Part shown: positions 43,881 through 53,213 of the stretch, piece after piece
Numbering within the stretch: position 1 is the first letter of the stretch
Layout: each line of letters opens with the position of its first letter
NCBI RefSeq assembly: GCF_000784735.1
Contig: NZ_JSYG01000017.1
Span: forward strand, 62,001-126,000
Origin: Dickeya undicola
GTDB taxonomy: Bacteria; Pseudomonadota; Gammaproteobacteria; Enterobacterales; Enterobacteriaceae
Reading direction: 5' to 3'
DNA: 64,000 nt
Notes under the pieces: generated by a model
The model's database searches: none
What the model saw: only the letters and a program-made list of their open reading frames with translations
What the model was told of the DNA's origin: nothing
Position numbers and translations under genes: made by a program

Positions 43881-44444
43881 TCAGTTCAGCTTCAGTGTGC
43901 TGATTACCTTACCCGCGTCGGCTTGCGCTTGTTGCAGGTTATCCGCAGGCAGCGTGATTTGCAGTGTCAGCAGTCGATTGTCTGTTTTGGCCAGCACGAT
44001 GGATGAAAACGCTTTCTGCCCATTGCTGGTCAGAACGCTGTCCAGTTGTTGAATCTGATGGCCGTTGATCTCGGCCGTTTTGTTACCCAACACCTGAAGG
44101 CTGGCATCACGCCCGCGTTGCTGCTCTTCAAGACGTTGCCCCAGTGCCGGTAGGTCTAACGGCGTGTCATCACCGACAATCACGATGATGGCTTTCTGGC
44201 CGCTCTGATCCGCATAGACGTGCATGTTGTTGTTCTGATTACCCAGTTTACCGCTCTGATCACTCAGGCCGTTTGGCAGGGTAAAGGTCAGTTTGCCGGA
44301 GAGCAGAGACACGTTCTGCTCTGTGGTTTTTTCCGCCGCGGGGCTGGCGGCCGACGCGTTGGTTTTTTTATCGCTGTTGCCGTCGCAGGCGGCCAGCGTG
44401 GCGGCCAGCAGACCAATACCGATATATTTCGCTAAATTTGGCAT
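43881..44444 (-). CDS. dcrB: Periplasmic lipoprotein DcrB
   Basis: A 187-residue lipoprotein. Lipobox LAAC at residues 17-20 (LLAATLAACDGNSDKK) follows a short hydrophobic segment. The body has the family pattern of a DcrB-like fold (FTLPNGLSDQSGK, LPADNLQQAQADAGKVI). E. coli DcrB is needed for phage C1 DNA entry and supports envelope lipoprotein maturation. AAAGGA precedes the ATG. It converges on yhhS, with 55 bp between stops. Confidence 0.88.
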   Translation of the reverse strand: MPNLAKYIGIGLLAATLAACDGNSDKKTNASAASPAAEKTTEQNVSLLSGKLTFTLPNGLSDQSGKLGNQNNNMHVYADQSGQKAIIVIVGDDTPLDLPALGQRLEEQQRGRDASLQVLGNKTAEINGHQIQQLDSVLTSNGQKAFSSIVLAKTDNRLLTLQITLPADNLQQAQADAGKVISTLKLN

Positions 44445-44615
44445 GGGTATCCTTTCTTTATCACGAACAAAAACAGATGTGGCGCTATGGCACCTGATTC
44501 GGGGCGTAAAAACAAGCGTTTTGTTATTACAGTCCCTGTCTTGCTCCCGAATCAGGTAGAGGAAGGCAATTTTTCCGGTTATTCCGACGTCCTGCTTATG
44601 AGCGGAAACGACGCA

Positions 44616-45287
44616 TCAGGCGGTCTGATCCTGGTACGGCGCGTTGCTCCCCGGCTGGCTCAGACGGCGCAGCAACATGTTAAGCAGTACGCCGTACATC
44701 GGCAGGAAGAAAATCAGGTTGATGGCGATCTTGAAGAAATAATCCACCGTAGCGATTTCCGTCCAGTGTGTAGCCATAAACGGATCTGAACTGCGATAGA
44801 AGGCGATGAAGAAGAACGCTACCGTATCGCTAAGGTTGCCCAGCACCGCAGAAGCAGCAGGTGCCGCCCACCAGGCTTTGAGTTGACGAAGACGGTTGAA
44901 GACGTGCACGTCGAGAATCTGGCCCAGCAAATAGGCCATCAGGCTGGCGGCAGCGATACGCGCGACCATGGGATTGACCTGGCTCAGCACGCCAAATCCC
45001 TGCCATTCACCCTTGTAGAATAGGGATGAAACCAGATATGACGCGATCAACGCTGGCACCATGACCGTCAGAATAATGCGACGTGCCAGCGGGGCACCGA
45101 AGATTCGGACGGTCAGGTCGGAAGCCAGGAAAATGAATGGGAAAGTAAATGCGCCCCAGGTGGTATGAAAGCCGAAAAGCGTAATTGGCAGCTGAACCAG
45201 ATAGTTGCTGGAGATAATCACCAGAATATGAAAGAGGGATAGCCAGCACAGCGCTGTCAGCCGCTGTTGTGCGGAAAACTGAAACAT
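44616..45287 (-). CDS. yhhQ: Queuosine precursor transporter YhhQ
   Basis: A 223-residue membrane protein (DUF165/ECF-like VUT family) with about six TM segments. Family hallmarks are FPFIFLASDLTVRIFG and NLSDTVAFFFIAFY. E. coli YhhQ imports preQ0 and preQ1 for queuosine tRNA modification. ATG 45287 has AGG 8 bases upstream, and that SD is part of a preQ1-I aptamer, so uptake is probably repressed when precursor is plentiful. Confidence 0.92.
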   Translation of the reverse strand: MFQFSAQQRLTALCWLSLFHILVIISSNYLVQLPITLFGFHTTWGAFTFPFIFLASDLTVRIFGAPLARRIILTVMVPALIASYLVSSLFYKGEWQGFGVLSQVNPMVARIAAASLMAYLLGQILDVHVFNRLRQLKAWWAAPAASAVLGNLSDTVAFFFIAFYRSSDPFMATHWTEIATVDYFFKIAINLIFFLPMYGVLLNMLLRRLSQPGSNAPYQDQTA

Positions 45288-45770
45288 AATGTGACCTTTT
45301 TTTGGTTATTGGGGTGAGGGAACCCAGACAAATTGCCCCGTCATACCCGCCATTCTTCCCGTTGCTGCTGTGTTGGCCGCACTGTCTTATCCCGGTCATT
45401 TACTGAGGCCATCAGTGACTGGGAATTCATACGGTTGCTGTCATGCTGTAACGGGAATTATTTAGGGTATATGCGTCTTTTTAACGCTAACGTGTCGGCA
45501 TCATACCGCGTTGTTGTGGCTTTGCAATCGTTAGGCGATGCCCCGGTTATCCGTGTTATTCGCAAAGGCTTAACTGACCACAACGAAAGAGGAGAGTGAT
45601 GCCTATCGTAGGGCGATAAACCAGCCTGATAGCCTGGAGTTTACCTTGATATTCACTGCCTGTGCGCGTGATGAGCCGTTTATTATGACTGGCCAAACCG
45701 CACGGCTTGCCCCCCTTTGCGGGAAGCGTAAACTAAGCCGCAAGTGTTCGAAATTGTAATGAGATGCTGA
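45288..45770. other. yhhQ-tusA divergent intergenic region
   Basis: About 480 bp. The yhhQ side contains the preQ1 riboswitch (45294-45327). GAATTATTTAGGGTATA (45455-45471) repeats a motif seen before yhjJ. The tusA side (45600-45770) has no recognised regulatory element. Confidence 0.5.
45294..45327 (-). promoter_or_regulatory. preQ1-I riboswitch, translational, upstream of yhhQ
   Basis: On the minus strand the leader reads CUGGGUUCCCUCACCCC, an A-rich loop of AAAAAAA, then AGG. It fits the H-type pseudoknot of preQ1-I: P1 UGGG/CCCA, loop UUC, P2 CCU with AGG, and the A-rich L3. The AGG (45295-45297) is also the yhhQ Shine-Dalgarno, 7 bases before the ATG. The arrangement resembles the short preQ1-I RNA of Thermoanaerobacter. 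Binding preQ1 should hide the SD. Confidence 0.8.
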
Positions 45771-46016
45771 ATGACCGATATTTTCGCTAATCCGGACCGC
45801 ACTCTGGATGCTCAGGGGTTACGCTGCCCGGAACCGGTAATGATGGTGCGCAAGGCGGTGCGCCAAATGGAGGCAGGGCAAACCCTGCTGATTATCGCCG
45901 ATGATCCGGCAACTACCCGCGATATTCCCGGCTTTTGCCGTTACATGGAACATGAGCTGCTGGCGCAGGTGACCGAGCAATTGCCTTATCGTTACCTGCT
46001 GCGCAAAGGCGCGTGA
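45771..46016 (+). CDS. tusA: Sulfurtransferase TusA
   Basis: An 81-residue protein almost identical in layout to E. coli TusA. The active cysteine is C19 in [13 protein letters not shown]. It takes sulfur from IscS and passes it via TusBCD-E to MnmA for 2-thiouridine at tRNA wobble positions, and also serves molybdopterin synthesis. In E. coli zntA lies between tusA and yhhN; here yhhN follows directly, convergent. Confidence 0.95.
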   Translation: MTDIFANPDRTLDAQGLRCPEPVMMVRKAVRQMEAGQTLLIIADDPATTRDIPGFCRYMEHELLAQVTEQLPYRYLLRKGA

Positions 46017-46060
46017 CCACCGGCTGACGGCCCTCCGGTCAACCTGGAAGGCCATCGTGG

Positions 46061-46690
46061 CTAGATATAAAGCGAACGCACTATCAGGAAGTGACCGCCA
46101 AAGTAGCAGATAGCAACCAGCGCCTGATGAGCACGGACGTTCACGCGAAAGTGGTTTACCAGCCAGATGGCATGACCGGCAAATAACAGCAGTGCACCCG
46201 CAAGTAGCGAGAAGTTGGATTCGTTTCCCAGTGCGAAGTAGTGTTCTCCCGCTACCCACGTCATGATGGCGGTCACCAGCACCAACGCGGTGACTGTCAG
46301 GCGTTCCGCTTCCAGCCGCGACCACAGCAGTGCCAGTAGCAACGCTGATAGAATCATCAGTGCCAGCGGTAGTGGCCAGAAAAACCCCAGTGATGGCCGG
46401 GAGGCGAAAAAGCTGATGGTGTAGAGCAGGTGCGATGCCAGATAGGCCGACAGCGCAAAGCGCAGTCGATCGCCGGAGAGCTGCATCAGCGCATCGCCGA
46501 CCAGCGTCGCCGCCAGCCCCAACACGACCAGATAACCGGGAATGCCGAGCATTGGCGTTTGCCAGACCATCAGCATCATCAGCAGCAGGGTGACGGGTTT
46601 AAACAGCCAACGCTGCCAGGCTGGACCACGGTAACTGGCATCGACATACAGCCAGCCGGAAAAAAATACGGCAATAAAAGACCAAAGCAT
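46061..46690 (-). CDS. yhhN: YhhN-family (TMEM86) membrane protein
   Basis: A 209-residue protein with about eight TM helices. The family motif GDALMQL and the C-terminal HFRVNVRAHQALVAICYFGGHFLIVRSLYI region are present. Mammalian TMEM86 relatives are lysoplasmalogenases; bacterial function is unproven. Synteny (yhhN-yhhL-rsmD) supports the name. It converges on tusA. Confidence 0.85.
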   Translation of the reverse strand: MLWSFIAVFFSGWLYVDASYRGPAWQRWLFKPVTLLLMMLMVWQTPMLGIPGYLVVLGLAATLVGDALMQLSGDRLRFALSAYLASHLLYTISFFASRPSLGFFWPLPLALMILSALLLALLWSRLEAERLTVTALVLVTAIMTWVAGEHYFALGNESNFSLLAGALLLFAGHAIWLVNHFRVNVRAHQALVAICYFGGHFLIVRSLYI

Positions 46691-46893
46691 ACAGCATCCT
46701 TAATTGGGGTGAATCGGGTGCAGCCAGCCTAAGTATAGTCGGCGGTTCCTGGGGAGAACGGGTGCGGAGCCGTTCTGGCCATCTTTCTCTGCCTGCGTGG
46801 AGCTGCGGGTAGCCAGGCTTCATGCTATGTTAGCGGCCAGTTTTTGTGACGGAATAATACTACCCGGCGTTTGTCGGAGGAGACGAATCTTTA

Positions 46894-47220
46894 ATGAGCA
46901 ATGAACCCGTACTTTACCGCATTCAGTTCATGAATAACGGCAAGAACTATCAGTTGTATGTGCGTGAGCTGGTGCAGAGCAATCTGTTCGGATTTATTGA
47001 AATCGCCGACTTTGTTTTCGACAACCCATCCGCCGTGCTGGTTGACCCGACCACAGAAAAACTGAAAACGGAGTTTGCCGGTGTTGACCGCAGCTATATT
47101 CCGTTGCAGGCGGTCATTCGTATTGATGCTGTGACCGGGCGTGAACGCGATAGCGCACGTATTTCAGAACTGGGCGACAACGTGACCCATTTCCCTTCCC
47201 TACTGGGTAAAAAGCCCTGA
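46894..47220 (+). CDS. DUF1820 family protein
   Basis: A 108-residue cytoplasmic protein of the DUF1820 type, recognised by the start MSNEPVLYRIQFMNNGKNYQ, the segment LVQSNLFGFIEIADFVF and the C-terminal SYIPLQAVIRIDAVT. The function is unknown. It takes the place where E. coli has yhhM (DUF2500) beside yhhL. A GGAGG about 15 bases upstream supports translation. Confidence 0.75.
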   Translation: MSNEPVLYRIQFMNNGKNYQLYVRELVQSNLFGFIEIADFVFDNPSAVLVDPTTEKLKTEFAGVDRSYIPLQAVIRIDAVTGRERDSARISELGDNVTHFPSLLGKKP

Positions 47221-47280
47221 CCTGCCCGGCGGCGCTGTGCGGTATCGCGCCGCCGCTTTCCTGGATTACGTAGGTGCCGC

Positions 47281-47568
47281 TTAACGCCGCCTGCGCGGTG
47301 GCGTCGGTTGTTTACGCTGCCAGTCCAGCAATTCAAATACCCCAAATAGAAAGATGCGCAATTGCAGCAGCCCGCTGAGCGGCGGTGCGTCTTTAGGCTG
47401 GCTCGCTTTGAGCAGCAGGAACTGCACGCCATGCATCAGTAGCATGAATCCCATCGCCAGGATCATGAAAATATTCAGCGGGCGGGGAAACGGATGAATG
47501 AGGTTCATAACCAAAAATCCCCATACCCCCAACATCAATAGTCGGCCAAGGTTAATCCAGATGCTCAT
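47281..47568 (-). CDS. yhhL: YhhL-family (DUF1145) small membrane protein
   Basis: A 95-residue protein with two TM segments (LLMLGVWGFLVMNLIHPFP and IFMILAMGFMLLMHGVQFLLL) and an arginine-rich C-terminus (TPPRRRR). DUF1145 members, including E. coli YhhL, sit next to rsmD. It overlaps rsmD by 17 bp, so the two are co-translated. Function unknown. Confidence 0.85.
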   Translation of the reverse strand: MSIWINLGRLLMLGVWGFLVMNLIHPFPRPLNIFMILAMGFMLLMHGVQFLLLKASQPKDAPPLSGLLQLRIFLFGVFELLDWQRKQPTPPRRRR

Positions 47569-48175
47569 CGCTGCCTCCTGGCGTAGCGTCGGGTGCGTGA
47601 CGGATATAAAGGCGGTAGGAAACCTGCCCTGCGGTTTTTTCCCGATGTAATGTCCAGGTGGATGGGATGGCTAGCGTGCGGTTTTCCGCTTCGGTTTCAA
47701 TATAGATCCAGGTTTCTTCTGCCAGCCAGCCGCCGGTTTCCAGCAACCGCAGCGTGTCATCCAACAGACCGCGGCGAAACGGCGGGTCGAGAAATATCAC
47801 GTCGTAAGGCTGTGCCGGAGCCGGTTTAGCCAGCCATTGCAGCGTATCGGCATTCACCACCTCGGCGTTGTCGGCGCGCAACAGCGACAGGTTTTGTGTC
47901 AACTGACGCGCCACGTTGCGTTCGGCTTCCAGCAGTGTGGCGTGAGCGGCATAACGTGACAGTGCTTCCAGCCCCAGCGCGCCGCTGCCAGCAAAACAGT
48001 CCAGACAGCGAGATTGCGCAATCACCGGTGCCAGCCAGTTAAACAAGGTTTCGCGTACGCGGTCGGTGGTGGGGCGCAAACCGGGGCTGTCCGGAACGGG
48101 GAGTTTTCTGCCGCGCCACTGACCGCCAATGATGCGGATTTGGCCGGGAGCGGATGTCGCTTGATGTTTTGCCAT
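47552..48175 (-). CDS. rsmD: 16S rRNA m2G966 methyltransferase RsmD
   Basis: A 207-residue SAM-dependent methyltransferase that modifies G966 in 30S subunits. The N-terminus IRIIGGQWRGRKLPVPDSPG and LDCFAGSGALGLEALSR (SAM motif I) are characteristic. The catalytic motif IV is DPPF in VIFLDPPFRRG. It is divergent from ftsY, as in E. coli, and precedes yhhL on its strand. Confidence 0.94.
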   Translation of the reverse strand: MAKHQATSAPGQIRIIGGQWRGRKLPVPDSPGLRPTTDRVRETLFNWLAPVIAQSRCLDCFAGSGALGLEALSRYAAHATLLEAERNVARQLTQNLSLLRADNAEVVNADTLQWLAKPAPAQPYDVIFLDPPFRRGLLDDTLRLLETGGWLAEETWIYIETEAENRTLAIPSTWTLHREKTAGQVSYRLYIRHAPDATPGGSDEHLD

Positions 48176-48474
48176 AGCCTGTATTTTACTGAAATGAAGT
48201 ACCGGCGGTGGCCCGCCGGATTTGATGAAGCGTTATTCTAACGGTGCCGACCCGTGTAGCAAATGTAAAGATGCCGCTAATGGGAGACGGCGCGGAAAAA
48301 TCGCTCAAATCACTGGATATAGCCTGGGTTTGACACACCTGGTTACGGAGATTGTCGCTCTCGCGGGTGGTCCGGCGCGTGTTGCTGGCGGCGGGAAAGT
48401 GTTAAACTCGTTGTTTTATTGACTTCTATTGGTTACTGATTAGCCGCACTGGGTGGCAGGAGCGCAATTACACG
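48176..48474. other. rsmD-ftsY divergent intergenic region
   Basis: About 300 bp with promoters for both directions. No distinctive sites were recognised; the ftsY ribosome site CAGGAG is about 12 bases from its ATG. Confidence 0.4.
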
Positions 48475-49833
48475 ATGGCGAAAGAGAAAAAGCGCGGATT
48501 TTTTTCCTGGCTGGGTTTAGGACGCCAGGACGAGGATAAAACCGAACAACCGCAACCGTCACCGGAAACAACGTCGCAGGCGGATGATGCAACGTCCGTT
48601 GCCCCGGAATTGGTGCCGCACTCGCACGGTGACGTGCCGGAACAGCCGGTGCCGCATAATACGTTGGCTGAAACTGCGCAGGCTGAAACCGAGGAAGCGT
48701 TGTTGCCAGCGGCGCAGCCGATTATTGAAGACACGGCAGAGATCTCACCGACGCCGATTGAACAGCCGGAAACTGTAGTGGAGCCTGTTATTCCTGCTAT
48801 TGACGAGCAGGCAAACACGGAAGCGGAAGCCGATGTTGAGCCCGAGCCGGAGCCTGAAGCAGTGGTTACCCCGGTTGCTGCGGTGGTGTCGCAGGAGCAG
48901 GAACGTCCAACCAAAGAGGGCTTTTTCGCCCGGTTGAAGCGCAGTTTGGTGAAAACCCGCCAGAATCTGGGGTCGGGATTTGTCGGGCTGTTTCGCGGCA
49001 AGAAAATTGACGACGAACTGTTTGACGAGCTGGAAGAGCAACTGCTTATCGCCGACGTCGGGGTGGAAACTACCCGTAAAATTATCGACCGGCTGACCGA
49101 ACATGCCAGCCGTAAGCAACTGAAAGACGCCGAGGCGTTGATCGCGTTGCTGAAAACGGAAATGAGCGACATTTTGGCGAAAGTGGATGCGCCGCTGGAT
49201 ATAGAGAGCAAGACGCCGTTCGTCATTTTGATGGTGGGCGTCAACGGCGTGGGTAAAACCACTACCATCGGCAAGCTGGCGCGGCAGTATCAGGCGCAGG
49301 GCAAGTCGGTGATGCTGGCTGCGGGCGATACCTTCCGTGCAGCGGCGGTGGAGCAGTTGCAGGTGTGGGGCCAGCGCAATAATGTGCCGGTGGTGGCGCA
49401 GCATACCGGTGCGGACTCCGCCTCGGTGATTTTCGATGCGTTACAGGCTGCTAAAGCGCGTGGCGTCGACGTACTGATCGCCGATACCGCCGGGCGTTTG
49501 CAGAATAAATCGCACCTGATGGAAGAACTGAAGAAGATCGTGCGCGTGATGAAGAAGTTGGACGAAAATGCGCCACACGAAGTAATGCTGACGCTGGACG
49601 CCAGCACCGGTCAGAACGCCGTCAGTCAGGCCAAACTGTTTAATGAAGCGGTTGGGCTGAGCGGCATTACGCTGACCAAACTGGACGGCACCGCCAAAGG
49701 CGGGGTGATCTTCGCCATCGCCGATCAGTTTGGTATCCCCATCCGTTACATCGGGGTGGGGGAAAGTATCGATGACTTAAGGCCGTTCAAGGCGGATGAT
49801 TTTATTGAAGCCCTGTTTGCCCGTGAGGATTAA
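48475..49833 (+). CDS. ftsY: SRP receptor GTPase FtsY
   Basis: A 452-residue signal-recognition-particle receptor. The N-terminal membrane-targeting sequence MAKEKKRGFFSWLGLG is followed by a long acidic A domain (about 17-150, rich in Glu and Ala, with EPEPEPE). The NG domain follows: G1 GVNGVGKTTT, DTAGR (G3), TKLDG (G4) and a C-terminal VGESIDDLRPF. It docks ribosome-SRP complexes at SecYEG. It forms the ftsYEX operon, 5 bp from ftsE. Confidence 0.96.
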   Translation: MAKEKKRGFFSWLGLGRQDEDKTEQPQPSPETTSQADDATSVAPELVPHSHGDVPEQPVPHNTLAETAQAETEEALLPAAQPIIEDTAEISPTPIEQPETVVEPVIPAIDEQANTEAEADVEPEPEPEAVVTPVAAVVSQEQERPTKEGFFARLKRSLVKTRQNLGSGFVGLFRGKKIDDELFDELEEQLLIADVGVETTRKIIDRLTEHASRKQLKDAEALIALLKTEMSDILAKVDAPLDIESKTPFVILMVGVNGVGKTTTIGKLARQYQAQGKSVMLAAGDTFRAAAVEQLQVWGQRNNVPVVAQHTGADSASVIFDALQAAKARGVDVLIADTAGRLQNKSHLMEELKKIVRVMKKLDENAPHEVMLTLDASTGQNAVSQAKLFNEAVGLSGITLTKLDGTAKGGVIFAIADQFGIPIRYIGVGESIDDLRPFKADDFIEALFARED

Positions 49834-49838
49834 AACGG

Positions 49839-50507
49839 ATGATTCGGTTTGAGCAGGTCAGTAAGGCGTATCTCGGCGGCCGCCAGGCGTTACAAGGGGT
49901 GGACTTTCATATCCGCCCGGCCGAGATGGTATTTCTGACCGGTCACTCTGGCGCGGGGAAAAGTACCCTGCTGAAACTGATTTGCGGGATTGAGCGCCCA
50001 AGTGCGGGCCACATCCTGTTCGGCGGTCACGACATCAGCCGTCTGAAAAAGAGTGAGGTGCCGTTTTTGCGTCGGCAGATCGGCATGATCTTTCAGGATC
50101 ATCATTTGCTGATGGATCGCACGGTGTATGAAAACGTCGCTATGCCGCTGATTATTGCCGGTGCCAGCGTCGAAGATATCCGTCGTAGGGTGTCGGCGGC
50201 GCTGGATAAAGTCGGGCTGCTCGACAAAGCACGCAGTTACCCGATTCAGCTTTCCGGCGGTGAGCAGCAGCGTGTAGGCATCGCTCGGGCGGTGGTGAAC
50301 AAACCGGCGGTGCTGCTGGCGGACGAGCCGACCGGTAACCTGGATGATGCACTGTCCGAGGGTATTTTGCGCCTGTTTGAAGAGTTTAATCGCGTGGGTG
50401 TCACAGTGTTGATGGCCACGCACGATACCGGGCTTATCGCCCGCCGCCATTACCGGGTGCTGACATTGTCGCAAGGGCGCATGTTGGGAGGTCACGATGG
50501 CGAATAA
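49839..50507 (+). CDS. ftsE: Cell-division ABC ATPase FtsE
   Basis: A 222-residue ATPase with Walker [10 protein letters not shown], signature LSGGEQQR, Walker [12 protein letters not shown] and H-loop ATHD. With FtsX it activates septal peptidoglycan amidases through EnvC. Length matches E. coli (222). It overlaps ftsX by 11 bp. Confidence 0.96.
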   Translation: MIRFEQVSKAYLGGRQALQGVDFHIRPAEMVFLTGHSGAGKSTLLKLICGIERPSAGHILFGGHDISRLKKSEVPFLRRQIGMIFQDHHLLMDRTVYENVAMPLIIAGASVEDIRRRVSAALDKVGLLDKARSYPIQLSGGEQQRVGIARAVVNKPAVLLADEPTGNLDDALSEGILRLFEEFNRVGVTVLMATHDTGLIARRHYRVLTLSQGRMLGGHDGE

Positions 50508-51462
50508 TTCTCGTGCACAGCGAGCCGGAAGCAAAACCCGTTCTCTGCAAGGTGGCTGGCAGGAGCAGTGGCGCTATGCCTGGGCTAATACGCTGCGTGA
50601 TATGCTGCGTCAGCCATTGGCGACGCTATTGACTATCATGGTGATCGCCATTTCGCTCACGCTGCCCAGCATCTGTTATCTGGTGTGGAAAAACGTCAGT
50701 CAGGCGGCGTCGCAGTGGTATCCCACCCCGCAATTGACGGTCTATCTGGACAAGTCGTTGGACGACAACGCCGCCGAGGCGGTGATTGGCAAGATCAAGG
50801 CGGAAGAAGGCGTAGACAAGGTTAATTACCTGTCCCGCAACGAGGCGATGGGCGAGTTCCGCAACTGGTCTGGCTTTGGCGGCGCGCTGGATATGCTGGA
50901 GGAGAATCCGCTACCTGCGGTGGCGGTCGTCTCGCCCAAACTGAGTTTTCAGAACAACCAGACGCTCAACACCCTGCGCGATCGCATCGCTGCCGTTCAG
51001 GGCGTGGCTGAAGTCCGCATGGACGACAGCTGGTTCTCTCGTCTGGTCGCGTTGACCGGGCTGGTGGGCCAGATAGCGGCTACCATTGGGATTCTGATGG
51101 TCGCGGCGGTATTTCTGGTGATCGGTAACAGCGTGCGGTTAAGTATTTTCAGCCGCCGCGAAACCATCAATGTGATGAAACTGATCGGTGCTACTGATGG
51201 CTTCATTCTGCGACCGTTCCTGCATGGTGGCGCGCTGCTGGGGTTTTGCGGCGCTATCTTGTCGCTGATTTTGTCGCAAGCGCTGGTGTGGAAACTGTCC
51301 GGCGCGGTGACGCAGGTAGCAGCAGTATTTGGCACCACGTTTACGGTACGCGGTCTGGGCTGGGATGAGACGTTACTGCTGATTCTCATCGCCGTGATGA
51401 TTGGCTGGCTGGCCGCCTGGCTGGCGACAGTACAACATTTACGCCGTTTTACACCGGAATAA
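50497..51462 (+). CDS. ftsX: Cell-division membrane protein FtsX
   Basis: A 321-residue protein with four TM segments: the first near residues 40-65, the others in the last third. A large periplasmic loop (about 70-190) binds EnvC. The N-terminal cytoplasmic segment is basic ([13 protein letters not shown]). It works with FtsE at the divisome. rpoH follows after 370 bp, as in E. coli. Confidence 0.95.
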   Translation: MANNSRAQRAGSKTRSLQGGWQEQWRYAWANTLRDMLRQPLATLLTIMVIAISLTLPSICYLVWKNVSQAASQWYPTPQLTVYLDKSLDDNAAEAVIGKIKAEEGVDKVNYLSRNEAMGEFRNWSGFGGALDMLEENPLPAVAVVSPKLSFQNNQTLNTLRDRIAAVQGVAEVRMDDSWFSRLVALTGLVGQIAATIGILMVAAVFLVIGNSVRLSIFSRRETINVMKLIGATDGFILRPFLHGGALLGFCGAILSLILSQALVWKLSGAVTQVAAVFGTTFTVRGLGWDETLLLILIAVMIGWLAAWLATVQHLRRFTPE

Positions 51463-51831
51463 TCTGCATTGCCGTCCGGGCTGGATGTTTTCTGGTATAC
51501 TCTTCCCTCGGTGGTGTGGTGCACTGGCGAGGGAAGCGTAATGCATCGGTAATACAGGGATTTTCATATTACTGCTGTTTTATATTGATGTTCTTGCAAC
51601 ATGCCTTCCTTGCTTGATTTCCTTTAGCCAGCCCGTATGCCACAACATCCCCATCTTGATATGTAAAATAAGATGGATAAAAATGGTGGAACTTGTGCAG
51701 TCAATCACACTCTAACCCGTATTGAACCGGTTTTTAGATACAGGTGTCGATGACGGCACAGAAAGTGCAGCAATTATCGGTATGCTGTTTGATGATGCGT
51801 AACGATTTGAATGATCTATGAGAGGGGTGGA
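51463..51831. other. ftsX-rpoH intergenic region with rpoH promoters
   Basis: About 370 bp that carry the rpoH control region. One sigma-E promoter is clear (own entry). Other rpoH promoters known from E. coli are expected, but I could not place them surely. Confidence 0.6.
51688..51715 (+). promoter_or_regulatory. Sigma-E promoter of rpoH (P3-like)
   Basis: GGAACTT (51688-51694), a 16-base spacer and TCTAA (51711-51715) match the RpoE consensus GGAACTT - N15-16 - TCTAA/TCAAA. E. coli rpoH P3 has the same role, linking envelope stress to heat-shock factor synthesis. Confidence 0.85.
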
Positions 51832-52689
51832 ATGACCAAAGATATGCAAACTTTCGCCTTAGTTCCCCAGGGCAGTCTGGAAGGGTACATCCGTGCCGCC
51901 AATGCCTATCCGATGCTGACGGCAGAGGAAGAGCGGGCGCTGGCAGAACGGCTGCATTATCACGGGGATCTGGATGCCGCTAAGCAGCTGATTCTTTCAC
52001 ACCTGCGTTTTGTGATTCATGTTGCCCGTAACTATTCTGGATATGGCCTGCCGCAGGCTGACCTGATTCAGGAAGGTAACATCGGTCTGATGAAAGCGGT
52101 GCGCCGTTTTAATCCGGATGTTGGTGTTCGTCTGGTATCGTTCGCTGTGCACTGGATCAAGGCCGAAATTCACGAATACGTGTTGCGTAACTGGCGTATT
52201 GTCAAGGTGGCGACCACCAAGGCGCAGCGTAAGCTGTTCTTCAACCTGCGTAAAACCAAGCAGCGTCTGGGCTGGTTTAATCAGGACGAAGTGGAATTGG
52301 TGGCGCGTGAACTGGGTGTGACCAGCAAGGATGTCCGTGAAATGGAATCCCGCATGGCCGCGCAGGACATGACGTTTGATCCAACGCCGGAAGACGACGC
52401 ACAGCCAAACCAGCCGATGGCGCCGATGTTGTACCTGCAGGATAAATCTTCCGACTTTGCTGATGGCATTGAAGAGGACAACTGGGAAACCCATGCGGCG
52501 GACAAGTTGACCTATGCGCTGGAAGGGTTGGACGAACGCAGCCAGCATATCATCCGTGCTCGCTGGCTGGATGATGACAATAAGTCTACGTTGCAGGAAT
52601 TGGCTGATCATTACGGCGTGTCCGCTGAACGCGTGCGTCAGTTGGAAAAGAACGCCATGAAGAAATTGCGCGCGGCCATTGAAGCGTAA
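51832..52689 (+). CDS. rpoH: Heat-shock sigma factor RpoH (sigma-32)
   Basis: A 285-residue sigma-70 family factor. Region 2 ([30 protein letters not shown]), the RpoH-box (QRKLFFNLR, unique to RpoH proteins) and region 4 HTH ([21 protein letters not shown]) are intact. ATG 51832 gives [20 protein letters not shown], as in E. coli; an upstream ATG (51811) is rejected. In E. coli rpoH mRNA is itself a thermosensor through its first codons and leader. RpoH should drive ibpAB in this same window. Confidence 0.96.
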   Translation: MTKDMQTFALVPQGSLEGYIRAANAYPMLTAEEERALAERLHYHGDLDAAKQLILSHLRFVIHVARNYSGYGLPQADLIQEGNIGLMKAVRRFNPDVGVRLVSFAVHWIKAEIHEYVLRNWRIVKVATTKAQRKLFFNLRKTKQRLGWFNQDEVELVARELGVTSKDVREMESRMAAQDMTFDPTPEDDAQPNQPMAPMLYLQDKSSDFADGIEEDNWETHAADKLTYALEGLDERSQHIIRARWLDDDNKSTLQELADHYGVSAERVRQLEKNAMKKLRAAIEA

Positions 52690-52722
52690 CGCTGCATAGC
52701 TACTAACGCATTATTCACCGTA

Positions 52723-52764
52723 AACGACCGGGACAGCCGCAAGCCGCCCGGTCGTTTTGTTTTT
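52723..52764 (+). terminator. Intrinsic terminator after rpoH
   Basis: AACGACCGGG (52723-52732) pairs with CCCGGTCGTT (52747-52756), with TTGTTTTT to 52764. Confidence 0.9.
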
Positions 52765-52790
52765 ACCGTCAGATGACGTACTGCTTGCCA

Positions 52791-53213
52791 CTATTTTTCT
52801 TCGTTACTTTTCACCACATATTCCCAGCCGCCGGATACTGGATAGAATCCGCAGGACTGCATGAAGGTGTCCATCACCGCTTCGCTGACTAGCGCATGGT
52901 CGGCGGCGTCTAGCCACCACTCCTTAACGTCGGGGCAGGCACGTAGCACTTCTTCTACCAGATACTTGCCGACACCATGCCGCCGGGTGGAGGTTCTGAC
53001 CTGCAGGTCGGTCAGTTCCGCGCTGTCGCTGTTACTGTCGATTTCAACAATAACGCCCGCCAGCAAACGGTCGTTAAAACGGGCGGCGAACAGACGATGT
53101 TCATGGTTCAGGTCGCGTTCCAGCGCGTCGAAATTCTGGTGTGGCCAGATATAGGCCAAATCATGCCTGTCCTGTTCGCTGATTTTTGTGAGGCGTTCGA
53201 CCGAGAGTCTCAT
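52791..53213 (-). CDS. panM: PanD maturation factor PanM (GNAT fold)
   Basis: A 140-residue GNAT-family protein. The acetyl-CoA binding motif A is around TRRHGVGKYLVEEV, and the N-terminus MRLSVERLTKISEQDRHDLAYIWP matches PanM/PanZ (YhhK). It promotes self-cleavage of the aspartate decarboxylase PanD in an acetyl-CoA-dependent way and so tunes coenzyme A synthesis. Position between rpoH and liv genes is as in E. coli. Confidence 0.9.
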   Translation of the reverse strand: MRLSVERLTKISEQDRHDLAYIWPHQNFDALERDLNHEHRLFAARFNDRLLAGVIVEIDSNSDSAELTDLQVRTSTRRHGVGKYLVEEVLRACPDVKEWWLDAADHALVSEAVMDTFMQSCGFYPVSGGWEYVVKSNEEK

